64,000 bases of DNA from Mycolicibacterium doricum (lineage in GTDB: Bacteria; Actinomycetota; Actinomycetes; Mycobacteriales; Mycobacteriaceae): assembly GCF_010728155.1 (NCBI RefSeq), contig NZ_AP022605.1, positions 3,100,001-3,164,000 of the forward strand. Reading direction: 5' to 3'. How positions within the stretch are numbered: position 1 is the stretch's first letter; each line of letters begins with the position of its first letter. Positions 52,156 through 61,244 of this stretch are shown here, one piece after another. The position numbers and the translations under genes are program-made. The notes under the pieces are model-generated. The model was not told the origin of the DNA. It saw only the letters and a list, made by a program, of their open reading frames with translations, and made no database searches.

Positions 52156-52249
52156 GCGATGAGACTAGCGTGCGCGCTCGTGCGTCGGCGTCGACCACGG
52201 GGCGGATCATCTCTAGGCTGAGGTGACCTCAACCAAGGCGGTGCATGCG

Positions 52250-52696
52250 ATGAGCGAACTCCCGCAGTGGGCACAGCAGCTCGACCTGTCGCCGCACCCC
52301 GAGGGCGGCTGGTACCGGGAGACCTGGCGCAGCGATCTCACCGTCACCCAATCCGCGCTACCCCCGGACTACACCGGTCCGCGCAGCGCAGGAACCGCGG
52401 TCCTGTTTCTGCTCATGCCGGGTCAGCAGTCAGCGTGGCACACCGTGCGCAGCGCCGAACTGTGGCTGTATCACCGCGGCAGCCCGCTGACACTCGAGAT
52501 TGGGTCCCACCAGCACTCGGCCACAGCACATCTGCTGGGCAGCGACATCGACGCCGGGGAAAGCCCCCAGTTGGTCGTGCCCCCGCGGCACTGGCAGCGC
52601 GCCCGGCCGCGGGACGACGAGCCCACCCTGGTGAGTTGTGTGGTGGTACCCGGCTTCGATTTCGCCGACTTCGAGTTGGGCGCTGTCAGCGACTGA
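52250..52696 (+). CDS. DUF985 cupin-domain protein
   Basis: A 148-residue cupin of the DUF985 family: PHPEGGWYRETWRS at the start, FLLMPGQQSAWHTVRSAELWLYHRGSPLTLEIG forming the first cupin motif, and VPPRHWQRARP in the second. Some relatives bind metal or sugar-like ligands; the function here is not known. ATG 52250 is preferred to GTG/ATG codons just upstream. The last 11 bp overlap the end of the convergent BKACE gene. Confidence 0.82.
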   Translation: MSELPQWAQQLDLSPHPEGGWYRETWRSDLTVTQSALPPDYTGPRSAGTAVLFLLMPGQQSAWHTVRSAELWLYHRGSPLTLEIGSHQHSATAHLLGSDIDAGESPQLVVPPRHWQRARPRDDEPTLVSCVVVPGFDFADFELGAVSD

Positions 52697-53411
52697 GCAG
52701 GTCGGCGGCGGCCGCCACGAGCGCGGCGTTGTCCGGGGCAGCGGAGCCGTCGGGCAGCAGTAGCGTGTCCTCCAGACCGATACGTGTCTGCAGACGGCGC
52801 GCACCCGCGTGTTGCAGCAGGGGCCAACAACTTTGGTCGAGTCCGTGCAGCAATATCGGCGCTGGCGAGTCGGCGGACCGCACGATGTCGAGCAGCGCGT
52901 CAGCGGTGTCGGTGTCGCCGTCCTCCTGCAGTTCGATCATCACCCGCAGACAGTGCGGCGCCAGCTCGGAGGCCGCCCACGACTGGGCCGCGTCGGCGTG
53001 GAAGATCCCCACCTCGACGCCGAGACCCTTGCTCAGTAGCAGTTCGGCCAACTCGGGCGACCCCGGCTCGTGCCAGTTCAGCGAGGCGAAATCCGGGAGC
53101 ACCGACCAACTCTCCACCGTGCGGTGGCGGCCCCGCGCATCCGGCAGCGCCCAGAAGCCCGTCGTCACCCCGAGGGGAAGGCCCGGTGCGGCATGGCGAA
53201 CCGCGACGACAGCTGCCCCGACGATCTCGGGATCCAGCGAGTCGGCTCCGTCGGTCCCCTTGGGGTGCAGGTGCACCGACTGCGCCCCGGCTTCGTGGGC
53301 GGCGACGGCGGCCACCGCCAGTTCGTCGGGGGTGACCGGGAGCGCGGGGTGCTGATCGGGCGTGCGGGCACCGTTGATGCACGCCTGGACGTAGACGGGA
53401 GGGCTCGGCAT
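52686..53411 (-). CDS. BKACE-family (DUF849) beta-keto acid cleavage enzyme
   Basis: Zn-dependent enzyme of the family that cleaves 3-keto-5-aminohexanoate and related beta-keto acids with acetyl-CoA. The 241 residues begin VYVQACINGARTP and contain the metal motif SVHLHPKG, LGVTTGFW, and LASLNWHEPGS-type segments. It is shorter than typical BKACE proteins (about 275-310), as seen in one actinobacterial subgroup. Substrate unknown. Confidence 0.78.
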   Translation of the reverse strand: MPSPPVYVQACINGARTPDQHPALPVTPDELAVAAVAAHEAGAQSVHLHPKGTDGADSLDPEIVGAAVVAVRHAAPGLPLGVTTGFWALPDARGRHRTVESWSVLPDFASLNWHEPGSPELAELLLSKGLGVEVGIFHADAAQSWAASELAPHCLRVMIELQEDGDTDTADALLDIVRSADSPAPILLHGLDQSCWPLLQHAGARRLQTRIGLEDTLLLPDGSAAPDNAALVAAAADLLSR

Positions 53412-53488
53412 GACGCTATCTTCCCGCTAGATCAGCCCTGAAGCGACGCACCGTGGCAGGTGCGCGGGGAGCCAGGTTCCTGAGCACG

Positions 53489-53514
53489 CCGGCACCGGCA
53501 CCGGCACCGGCACC
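53489..53514. repeat. Hexanucleotide CCGGCA tandem repeat
   Basis: Four consecutive CCGGCA units in the 150-bp gap between the BKACE and aldehyde dehydrogenase genes; likely to vary by slippage. No gene is seen in the gap. Confidence 0.7.
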
Positions 53515-53561
53515 ATACACGGAGACGGGCCATTAGCGGCGGCGGCCTGGGGCCGTTGGGG

Positions 53562-54995
53562 TTACGAAGCGGCCTCCGGCGCGTACCCGAGCGCGGCCTT
53601 GACCTCGAGGAACTCGTCGAACGCGAACTGCCCCCACTCACGGCCGTTGCCGCTGCGCTTGTAGCCGCCGAACGGAGCGTTCATGTCGAACCCGTGGTTG
53701 ATCGCGACAGAGCCGGCGCGGATGCGACGGGCGACCTCGCGGGCCTTGTCCAGATCGGCCGCCGAGACGTAGCCCGCCAACCCGTAGTCGGTGTCGTTGG
53801 CGATCTCGATCGCCTGGTCGAGGTCGTCGTAGCCGAGGATGCACAGCACCGGCCCGAAGATCTCCTCACGCGCGATCGTCATGTCGTTGGTGACGTGCGC
53901 GAACACCGTCGGCTTGACGTAGTAGCCCTTGTCGAGGCCCTCCGGGCGTCCGCAGCCACCGACGGCGACCGTCGCGCCTTCGTCGATGCCCTTCTGGATC
54001 AGGCCCTGGATCTTGTCGAACTGCGCCTTCGAGGCGACCGGTCCGATCGCGGTCTTGTCGCTGGGATCACCCACCTTGACCGCACCGGCGGTCTGCTTGG
54101 CGATTTCGATGGCCTCGTCCATGCGTGAGTTCGGAACCAGCATGCGCGACGGCGCATTGCAGCTCTGACCGCTGTTCATCATCATCACCGAGACCCCCGC
54201 GGCCACACTCTTGGCGAAGTCGTCGTCGTCGAGCACGACGTTGGGGCTCTTGCCGCCGAGTTCCTGCGTCACCCGCTTGACCGTCGGCGCGGCATTGCGC
54301 GCCACCTCGATCCCGGCGCGCGTCGACCCGGTGAACGACACCATGTCGACGTCCGGATGGCTCGACAGCGGGACGCCGACGCCCGGGCCGTCGCCGAAGA
54401 CGAGGTTGTAGACACCGGCGGGAACACCTGCAGCGTCGATGATCTCGGTGAAGATCTGCGCCGAGTACGGGGCGACCTCCGACGGCTTGAGCACCATGGT
54501 GCAACCGGTGGCCAGCGCCGGGTACACCTTGCAGGCGATCTGGTTGATCGGCCAGTTCCACGGGGTGATCAGCCCGCATACTCCGACCGGTTCCTTCACC
54601 ACCAGCGTCGAGCCGTGTTGTTCTTCGAACTCGAAGTTCTTCAGCACGTCGATCGCCGTCATGAGATGCCCGAGACCCATGCCAACCTGGGGGCCCGCCG
54701 CCAGCGACGCCGGCGCACCCATCTCCTCGGACACTGCATCGGCGAGGTCACCGGCGCGCTGCTGGTACTCCGCCAGGATCGCCTGCAGCACGTCGAGGCG
54801 CTCCTCGCGGGTGGTCTGCGACCACGTTGCGAACGCCCGGCGGGCGGCGTTGACCGCCAGGTCGACATCGGCTGACGACCCCAGCGCGATCCGGCCGGAC
54901 ACCTCCTCGGTGGTCGGGTTGTCGACCTCCAGGGCATTCGGACGAAGCGGCTCGACCCACTGGCCGTCGATGTAGAACTTCAGATACTCACGCAT
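53562..54995 (-). CDS. Aldehyde dehydrogenase
   Basis: NAD(P)-dependent aldehyde dehydrogenase of 477 residues. Cofactor region ITPWNWPINQIACKV, FTGSTRAGIEVARN, general base Glu in TQELGGKSPNVVLDDDD, catalytic Cys in NSGQSCNAPSRM, and PFGGYKRSGNGREWG near the end. The pattern places it among broad-range aldehyde dehydrogenases; substrate unknown. ATG 54995. The 165 bp to the IS21 relic hold nothing that I can identify. Confidence 0.88.
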   Translation of the reverse strand: MREYLKFYIDGQWVEPLRPNALEVDNPTTEEVSGRIALGSSADVDLAVNAARRAFATWSQTTREERLDVLQAILAEYQQRAGDLADAVSEEMGAPASLAAGPQVGMGLGHLMTAIDVLKNFEFEEQHGSTLVVKEPVGVCGLITPWNWPINQIACKVYPALATGCTMVLKPSEVAPYSAQIFTEIIDAAGVPAGVYNLVFGDGPGVGVPLSSHPDVDMVSFTGSTRAGIEVARNAAPTVKRVTQELGGKSPNVVLDDDDFAKSVAAGVSVMMMNSGQSCNAPSRMLVPNSRMDEAIEIAKQTAGAVKVGDPSDKTAIGPVASKAQFDKIQGLIQKGIDEGATVAVGGCGRPEGLDKGYYVKPTVFAHVTNDMTIAREEIFGPVLCILGYDDLDQAIEIANDTDYGLAGYVSAADLDKAREVARRIRAGSVAINHGFDMNAPFGGYKRSGNGREWGQFAFDEFLEVKAALGYAPEAAS

Positions 54996-55160
54996 GGGTC
55001 AAAGTTTTCCCTATCCACCGGCCTACTGGATGCGTTTTGCATACCAAGTGCGGAATCTGTCTACTTCCGGGTTTTTTCTGCGAGTTCGCTTTCGGGTCGA
55101 TGCAGACGTGGACCACCGCGGTCTTCCCGCTGGCTGGATATCACGCTCAGTGAAGGCCAC

Positions 55161-56195
55161 TGTTCCGCTGTTGGGTGAGCCATCGCGCCGCTGATTGGTG
55201 GGCCGCTGCTCCGGTGTGGGGCGAGCCGCGTGCGTCTTGGGCTTGGGGTAGTGCCGGTGGGACGGGCCAGCTGGTGGTCCGCCCCACCGGCGGCTGGTCA
55301 GCCGGGCAGGCCGAAGTGCTTGCGCATTGATTCGTCGCAGGTCAGCACGGTGGCATGGGCGTTGGTGGTGATGCGATCGATAATCGCGTCGCGGTCGGCC
55401 CGCGATACGCCGGTGCGAAGGTTGTCCGGGACCAGCAGTCGGGCCGTGCCGCCAAAAGCCTCGAATGCGTGCACATGCGCATCGATCCACGACACCAGCG
55501 TCATATCGGTGAACGCCTCCACATACGTGAAAGCCGAAAACGACAGCGCGGCCACGAACAGCCACGCCTCGGTCGCCGCACCGGTCAGCGGGTCGGCGAA
55601 GCTCATCGCATCACCGGCCCAGTCGACCTCGATGGATTCGCCCGGGGTACGCACGATGCGCATCGATGCCCCCGTCGCGGCCACCCAGCGGCGGTACTGT
55701 TCGTTGAAGAACGAGTACCGATACGGCACTCCACCGCTGGCCCGGCACGCCGCGACGTACTCATTCCACAACAGCAACAGCGTCACCGACGGGCGCCCGA
55801 GTTCGCGGTGCACATGCTCGAAATCCGGCGCCACACGGTCTGAGTCCGGCCTGATCGGTGCGGGCAACAACCGGTGGCGGACCTCGTCAGCAGCGAGGTC
55901 CGCCACCTCCCAAAGCCCACGCCGGCCGCAGTTGCGGCTGCGAACACCGACGCCACGGTGTTGCGCGAGCAGCCCAGCACATCGGCGATACCGCGCTGAC
56001 TCACCCCTTCTGCACGTAGCCGCAGGATCTGTTTGTAGTCGACCATCGAAGGCGACCCCTTTCGTCACGTCCGCGTCCCAATGACGCGGACCGACGAACG
56101 GTCGCACCCACAACATCAGCGGCACCACGGCTCATCCGCCACCGGCATAGTGGCTCACCCCGCAACGGAACGATGGCTCACCCAACCCCGGAACA
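55161..56195 (-). mobile_element. IS21-family element, internally deleted relic
   Basis: Inverted ends TGTTCCG...TTGGGTGAGCCATCG mark both borders, with further partial GTGAGCC repeats inside each end as in IS21. The element is about 1.0 kb instead of 2.0-2.5 kb because the middle (end of istA, most of istB) is gone. No clear target duplication. Confidence 0.75.
55298..56046 (-). pseudogene. IstA transposase, frameshifted and fused to an IstB-like tail
   Basis: The first frame (55783-56046) has the IstA start MVDYKQILRLRAEGVSQRGIADVLGCSRNTVASV; a shift near 55910 moves the rest to a second frame with VPYRYSFFNEQYRRWV, VDWAGDAM (catalytic Asp), SFSAFTYVEAFTDMTL and LVPDNLRTGVSRADR. It then jumps to RDAIIDRITTNAHATVLT, which looks like the C-terminal end of an IstB ATPase, consistent with an internal deletion joining the two genes. 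Confidence 0.75.
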
Positions 56196-56348
56196 ATGGC
56201 CCTAACCAGCCGTAATATCCAGCTGGCGAAGGCCGTTGGCACGCCGGGCGCGGGACAACTGCTCGAAGTGCGCTTCTAGACCCCCACCTGCAGGTCCCAC
56301 TGTGGTCGACGCCGATGACGCACACCGGTGGCGGAACCCGTGCCGGTC

Positions 56349-56410
56349 GCCGAGATCGACGTTTTGGCGGTTTCCACTCGCACTTTTTCGCCCGTGTGTT
56401 CGTTTGGGCG
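56349..56410 (+). repeat. 62-bp dispersed intergenic repeat, copy 3
   Basis: The copy closest to copy 1 in its middle portion (CACTCGCACTTTTTCGCCCG-type). It ends 7 bp before the stop of the Rv0910-like gene. Bases 56202-56348, between the IS21 relic and this repeat, hold nothing that I can support. Confidence 0.8.
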
Positions 56411-56416
56411 ATCGCG

Positions 56417-56854
56417 TCAGGCCGGGGCGAAGACCGCCTTGAACCGGTCGAGTGACTCGCGGATGTCGCTCTTGAGCGCACCGGCGACGAGCATGCCGAT
56501 CGGCCCGAACAGCGCGGGGCCACCGAGGTGGATGTCGAACGTGACGGTCGACCCCTCATCGGACGGTTTCACCTTGGCCATCAGCTTGACCTTCACCCCA
56601 CCCCTGCCGTCGCCGTTCAGCGTCATCGCCTGCGGGGGCTTGTAGTGCACGATGGTCCAGTGGATCCGGTTCGGCATGCCCATCACCTCGACGATCGAGT
56701 CGATGCGGGCGCCCTTGTCCAGCGTCTCGGGTAGCTTCGACCGCCACGCCCGGTGCATAGACAGCCATTCCTTGTATCGCGACAGGTCAGAGGCGCACTC
56801 CCACGCCTTCTCCGGCGGTAGGGGGACGTCCACGGAGACGGACAGCTTCGCCAT
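56417..56854 (-). CDS. SRPBCC-family protein, Rv0910-like toxin
   Basis: A 145-residue START/SRPBCC-fold protein: AKLSVSVDVPLPPEKAWECASDLSRYKEWLSMHRAW, then ARIDSIVEVMGMPNRIHWTI and VTFDIHLGGPALFGPIGMLVAGALKSDIRESLDRF. It follows the Rv0909-like gene with a 3-bp gap. In M. tuberculosis Rv0909/Rv0910 was reported as a toxin-antitoxin pair with Rv0910 as toxin; the same role is inferred here from order and resemblance. Confidence 0.83.
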   Translation of the reverse strand: MAKLSVSVDVPLPPEKAWECASDLSRYKEWLSMHRAWRSKLPETLDKGARIDSIVEVMGMPNRIHWTIVHYKPPQAMTLNGDGRGGVKVKLMAKVKPSDEGSTVTFDIHLGGPALFGPIGMLVAGALKSDIRESLDRFKAVFAPA

Positions 56855-56857
56855 GAG

Positions 56858-57076
56858 TCAGGGGTGCAGAGGCGGATTCGGTGGGCTGACCGGCGGCTGC
56901 TCCTGAGGGTCGCTCTTGTCGACGTAGTTCTGCGCCGCGCCCTGGGCCTTGTTCACCTTGTCGGCGTACTTGCCCTTGGTCTTCTGGTCGAAGAGGTCGC
57001 CGGCCTTCTCTATCGCGCTGCCGGCCTTGTCGGGGTTCTTCGACACCCAGTTCTTCACCTTGTCGAGGAATGCCAT
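56858..57076 (-). CDS. Rv0909-like antitoxin
   Basis: A 72-residue hydrophilic protein: MAFLDKVKNWVSKNPDKAGSA, IEKAGDLFDQKTKGKYADKV, NKAQGAAQNYVDKS, then a Pro-rich tail. The KxxxWVxKNPDKAGSAIEKAGD pattern is typical of the small antitoxin-like proteins paired with SRPBCC partners in mycobacteria. It lies 9 bp after the ctpE stop and 3 bp before its partner. Confidence 0.82.
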   Translation of the reverse strand: MAFLDKVKNWVSKNPDKAGSAIEKAGDLFDQKTKGKYADKVNKAQGAAQNYVDKSDPQEQPPVSPPNPPLHP

Positions 57077-57085
57077 GACACGACC

Positions 57086-59509
57086 TTACCGGCCGACCGC
57101 CAACACCGACCGCTCGCGCCACAGCCGTCGGTGCTCCCCCGGCAACCTTCCCTGCAACCACCAGAGCGCTTCGACGGCGGCCGCCCCGACCAGGCCCACC
57201 GCGAGCGCCATCGAGGTGGTCGCCACGTCGGTGGGGTCGAGGATGAACAAATCCTGAGCCCACGGGATCGAGAAGATCACCACATACGCCAGCGCCGACA
57301 CCGCGACCAGGGCGACCCGCCACCACTCGTAGGGGCGGGCCACCACGGCGAGCACCCAAACGGCCGTCACCAGCAACGTAATGAGCGCCGCGGTGGATGC
57401 CTGGATCTGCTCCGTCTCGCTGGCGGCGCGGCCCTGGTAGGCCAACAGGTACGACGTGAACGTCGCGACCCCCACCACGAGACCCGACGGCAGCGCCGAG
57501 GACATCACCCGACGTACGAATCCGGGCTGCGCGCGCTCGTTGTTCGGCGCCAGCGACAGCACGAAGGCCGGGATGCCGATGGTGAACCAGGCGGCGATCG
57601 TCACGTGGATCGGCTGGAACGGGAACAGCAACGGGTCTGTCCCGAAGATCTCGGACGCCAGGCCCGCCACCCCGACGAGGACCGCCAGCAGCACCGAGTA
57701 GACGGTTTTGGTCAGGAACAGGTTCGAGACGCGTTCGATGTTGCCGATCACCCGGCGGCCCTCGCCGACCACATACGGCAGGGTGGCGAACCTGTCGTCC
57801 AACAACACGATCTGCGCGACGGACCGGGTGGCCGGGCTACCCGAACCCATCGCCACGCCGATGTCGGCGTCCTTGAGCGCGAGCACGTCGTTGACGCCGT
57901 CACCCGTCATCGCCACGGTGTGGCCGCGCGACTGCAGGGCATGCACCATCGCCCGCTTCTGGTCCGGGCTGACACGGCCGAACGTGGTGTGCGACTCGAC
58001 CTCCTCGGCCAGCTCGTCGATCTTGTCGGGCAGGTGCCGAGCGTCCATGCAGTCGCCGTGCAGCCCCAGCGAGCCGGCCACCGCGCCCACCGACAGTGCG
58101 TTGTCACCGGAGATGACCTTGATCGACACCTTCTGGGCGGCGAAGTAGTCCAACGTATCTCGGGCGTCGGGCCGCACGCGTTGTTCGAGCGCCACCAGCG
58201 CGACCGGGGTCACGGCGCCCGGTGCAGCCGGATCGTCCACCGGCACGTCGGAGGAACCCACCATCAGAACCCGCAGGCCGTGGGCGCCGATGGCCTCGGC
58301 CCTTTCGGCGACCGGCGACGACGGGTCGAGCAACACGTCGGGCGCACCGATCACCCAGTTGCCGTGCGCGCCGTAGGACACCCCGCTCCACTTGGTGGCC
58401 GATCTGAACGGCGCGACGGCGGTGGCGGTCCAGCCGGGCGGGTTCGGGTAGGCCTCCGCGATGGCCCGGATGCTCGCGTTCGGGCGGGCGTCATCGGAAG
58501 CCATCGACGCCAGGACGTCCTCGACGGGATCGTTGGTGAACGTCTCGACGTCACTGAGGCGCATGCCGTTCTCGGTCAGCGTGCCCGTCTTGTCGGCGCA
58601 CACCACGTCGACGCGGGCCAGCCCTTCGATGGCAGGCAGTTCGTTGACCAGGCACTGCCGGCGGCCCAGCCGGATCACACCGACCGCGAATGCGATCGAC
58701 GTCATCAGCACCAGACCTTCGGGCACCATCGGCACCAGTGCGCCGACCATGGCCAGCACCGCCCGCCGCCACCCCGTGTCGGTGGTGAACAGCTGGGTGT
58801 AGATGGTGAGCAAGCCGGCCGGCACCAAGAGGTAGGTGATGAACCGCAGGATCTGGTTGATCCCGCTGCGTAGTTCCGATTTCACCAGCGTGAATTTGCT
58901 GGCCTCGTCGGCCAGTTTGGCGGCATAGGCTTCGCGCCCCACCTTGGTGGCCCGGTAGGCCCCGGATCCGGCCACCACGAAGCTGCCCGACATCACCGTG
59001 TCGCCGGCGTCTTTGGCGATCGCGTCGGCCTCGCCGGTGAGAAGGGACTCGTCGACCTCCAGGTTGTTGTCCTCGACGACCTCACCGTCGACGACGATCT
59101 GGTCGCCCGGGCCCAGCTCGACGATGTCATCGAGCACCACCTCGCTCGGGCTCAAGGGGCGGGACACCGGTCCGCACGCCGTGCGCCGTCGCACCAGCGG
59201 TTTGGCCTGCCCGACTATGGCCAGCTTGTCGAGCGTCCGCTTGGCCCGCAGCTCCTGGATGATGCCGATCGCGCTGTTCGCGATGATCAGCAGGCCGAAG
59301 GCGCCGTTGATGACCGATCCGGTGGACAACACGATGACCAGGAGCACGCCGAGGATGGCGTTGATGCGGGTGAAGACATTGGCGCGGACGATCTCACCGG
59401 TGGTGCGCGCGGCCCGCGTGGGAACGTCGTTCGACTGGCCCGCGGCGACGCGGCGGGCGACCTCGTCTTCGGTCAGCCCGGCGACGGTTACGGCCGGAGC
59501 CGCCGTCAT
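57086..59509 (-). CDS. ctpE: P-type cation ATPase CtpE (calcium-type)
   Basis: Membrane cation pump of 807 residues. The actuator motif is [13 protein letters not shown], the membrane motif [11 protein letters not shown], the phosphorylation site [13 protein letters not shown] (Asp), and the hinge [18 protein letters not shown]. Length, PEGL motif and neighbours match M. tuberculosis CtpE, reported to transport Ca(II). ATG 59509 (MTAAPAV) is chosen; it lies in the last unit of the 32-bp tandem repeat. In-frame TTG 59533 is an alternative. Confidence 0.92.
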   Translation of the reverse strand: MTAAPAVTVAGLTEDEVARRVAAGQSNDVPTRAARTTGEIVRANVFTRINAILGVLLVIVLSTGSVINGAFGLLIIANSAIGIIQELRAKRTLDKLAIVGQAKPLVRRRTACGPVSRPLSPSEVVLDDIVELGPGDQIVVDGEVVEDNNLEVDESLLTGEADAIAKDAGDTVMSGSFVVAGSGAYRATKVGREAYAAKLADEASKFTLVKSELRSGINQILRFITYLLVPAGLLTIYTQLFTTDTGWRRAVLAMVGALVPMVPEGLVLMTSIAFAVGVIRLGRRQCLVNELPAIEGLARVDVVCADKTGTLTENGMRLSDVETFTNDPVEDVLASMASDDARPNASIRAIAEAYPNPPGWTATAVAPFRSATKWSGVSYGAHGNWVIGAPDVLLDPSSPVAERAEAIGAHGLRVLMVGSSDVPVDDPAAPGAVTPVALVALEQRVRPDARDTLDYFAAQKVSIKVISGDNALSVGAVAGSLGLHGDCMDARHLPDKIDELAEEVESHTTFGRVSPDQKRAMVHALQSRGHTVAMTGDGVNDVLALKDADIGVAMGSGSPATRSVAQIVLLDDRFATLPYVVGEGRRVIGNIERVSNLFLTKTVYSVLLAVLVGVAGLASEIFGTDPLLFPFQPIHVTIAAWFTIGIPAFVLSLAPNNERAQPGFVRRVMSSALPSGLVVGVATFTSYLLAYQGRAASETEQIQASTAALITLLVTAVWVLAVVARPYEWWRVALVAVSALAYVVIFSIPWAQDLFILDPTDVATTSMALAVGLVGAAAVEALWWLQGRLPGEHRRLWRERSVLAVGR

Positions 59510-59641
59510 CGCGGCACTCGGCTCTTCGCGCAAGCGCTCATCGCGGCACTCGGCTCTTCGCGCAAGCGCTCATCGCGGCACTCGGCTCTTCGCGCAAGCG
59601 CTCATCGCGGCACTCGGCTCTTCGCGCAAGCGCTCATCGCG
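59506..59641. repeat. 32-bp tandem repeat, four units plus a partial fifth
   Basis: Units start at 59506, 59538, 59570 and 59602, identical over 32 bp, with 8 bp of a fifth at 59634. The array fills the interval between the Rv0907-like stop and the ctpE start; each unit carries ATGAGCGC on the minus strand. No spacers differ between units, so it is not CRISPR. It is a VNTR-type array. Confidence 0.95.
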
Positions 59642-61235
59642 CGAAGACCCCGTTGCGTTCCTGGTCGAAGTACTCCAGCGTCAGCCGGTTCCCGTCGAAG
59701 GTCGCCTTGGAGACCGACCCCGGCGGGGAGTTCTCGGTGACGAAGCTGAATGTGAACACGTTGCCGTCCCAATGCGTCAGCGGCCAGACCTCACCGCGCG
59801 GCCCCACCCGCAGACCGAGCGTGCCGCCCGCCTCGGTGACCTCCGCGGGGCCCCAGAAGCCGTTGTTGTAGGTGCCTGCGTAGGACGGAAGCGGTGCCGG
59901 CGGAACGGGATCGGCGGGCGCCTCCTGACCGACGAGCGACCCGACCGGCTTCTCCATGTCGGCGAACACCTTGTTGTAGAGGCCGAACCAGTCCTGACGC
60001 ACCTCTCCGAACTGCACGAGGTCGGCGAACTGCGCGGTCAGCGCTTCGGGGACGCCCGCCGGGGTGGCATTGGTCAGCGCGACGATCGCCACGTCCGCGG
60101 ACGGCAGGAACAGCGCGTTGGACCCCGCCCCGAGCTCGAAGGCGCCCGAATGGCTGAATTCGACGCGCGCGGCCGACGTGGTGCCGACGTTGAAGCCGAA
60201 TCCGTAGAAGCCGGTGCGCATCGCCGGTTCGCTGGCCGGGCTCGAGACGCTCTGCGGTGTGACGGCGGGCAGCAGCGCATCGGGCTCGACGAGCTGCTGA
60301 CCGCCGGCTTTACCGTCCGCGAGCACCATGGCCAGCCACTTGGCGAGGTCGTTGACCGACGAGCTCACCCCGCCTGCGGGGCTCTGCGGGTCGGGGTTGC
60401 GGACGTAGCGCGGCTCGTAGCGGCCGTCGACGTGGATGTGGCCGACCGCGCGGTCGGCGCGCTTCTCGTAGTCGGCGAAACGCGAACTCGTCGACCTCAT
60501 CCCCAGCGGCCGGTACAGCACCTCCTCGGCCAACGTCTCCCACGGTGTGCCAGCACTGGTGGCGACCGCCTCCGCGGCGGAGGTGACCCCGAAGTTGGTG
60601 TAGGCGTAGGAGTCGCGAAACGGCGCCAGCGGAAGCTCGCGCAACCGCTCGAGGATGGCGCGGCGATCGTAGCCGACGTCTTCGAGCAAATCGCCGGCAT
60701 GATCGGGCAGCCCGGAGCGGTGCGAGTACATGTCTCCGACGGTGACCATCTGGGTCAACGTGGGGTCCGACAGTGCAAACCAGGGCAGTTTCGACACGAT
60801 CGGGGTGTCCCAGCCGATAGCTCCCTCGCTGACTTGACGCGCGACGACCGTAGCGCCCAGCGGCTTGGACAGCGACGCGATCTGGAACACCGTATCCGGG
60901 TCCACTTTTGCGCCGGTATTTACGTCGGTGACACCGAATCCCTTGGCGTACAAGGTCGTTCCGCCGTGGACAACGGCCACGGCCATTCCGGGGATCCCCG
61001 TCTTGGCCAGCATGTCCTCGGCCATCCCGTCGAGTTGCGCGACCGCCTTGTCCACGGCGCCGTCCGGCAGCGGCATGGCGGGTACGAGTGGCGGTGGCAC
61101 GTCGGACTGCGGCGTGGCCGGTGGCGGCTGCGCCGACTGCGGCTCCTCCGTCGACGCCGAGTCGCATCCCGCGACCAGGGTAAGCGTCGCGGCGAGGGCG
61201 ACGAACGGCAGAAGTCGGCGCTTCACAGCCTGCAC
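59634..61235 (-). CDS. Serine beta-lactamase/penicillin-binding-protein-like lipoprotein (Rv0907-like)
   Basis: Class C beta-lactamase-fold serine hydrolase of 533 residues, probably anchored outside the cell: the N-terminus has a lipobox (TLTLVAGC) after a hydrophobic core. The active-site Ser-x-x-Lys is QIASLSKPLG, the Tyr-x-Asn motif is YAYTNFG, and FSHSGAFELGAG is the third motif. Its substrate may be a cell-wall peptide or ester rather than a drug. The stop codon is the first base group of the 32-bp repeat. GTG 61235 or GTG 61226 is the start. Confidence 0.88.
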   Translation of the reverse strand: MQAVKRRLLPFVALAATLTLVAGCDSASTEEPQSAQPPPATPQSDVPPPLVPAMPLPDGAVDKAVAQLDGMAEDMLAKTGIPGMAVAVVHGGTTLYAKGFGVTDVNTGAKVDPDTVFQIASLSKPLGATVVARQVSEGAIGWDTPIVSKLPWFALSDPTLTQMVTVGDMYSHRSGLPDHAGDLLEDVGYDRRAILERLRELPLAPFRDSYAYTNFGVTSAAEAVATSAGTPWETLAEEVLYRPLGMRSTSSRFADYEKRADRAVGHIHVDGRYEPRYVRNPDPQSPAGGVSSSVNDLAKWLAMVLADGKAGGQQLVEPDALLPAVTPQSVSSPASEPAMRTGFYGFGFNVGTTSAARVEFSHSGAFELGAGSNALFLPSADVAIVALTNATPAGVPEALTAQFADLVQFGEVRQDWFGLYNKVFADMEKPVGSLVGQEAPADPVPPAPLPSYAGTYNNGFWGPAEVTEAGGTLGLRVGPRGEVWPLTHWDGNVFTFSFVTENSPPGSVSKATFDGNRLTLEYFDQERNGVFAR

Positions 61236-61244
61236 GCTAGCCGC

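Noticed and set aside
56864-58873. A 669-codon plus-strand frame
   Set aside because: It is antisense to ctpE and the Rv0909-like gene, whose motifs are unambiguous; its composition (His, Arg, Gly, Val repeats) is typical of GC-rich shadow frames.
59506-59641. CRISPR-like repeat array
   Set aside because: The 32-bp units are directly abutting and identical with no spacers, and no cas genes are present.
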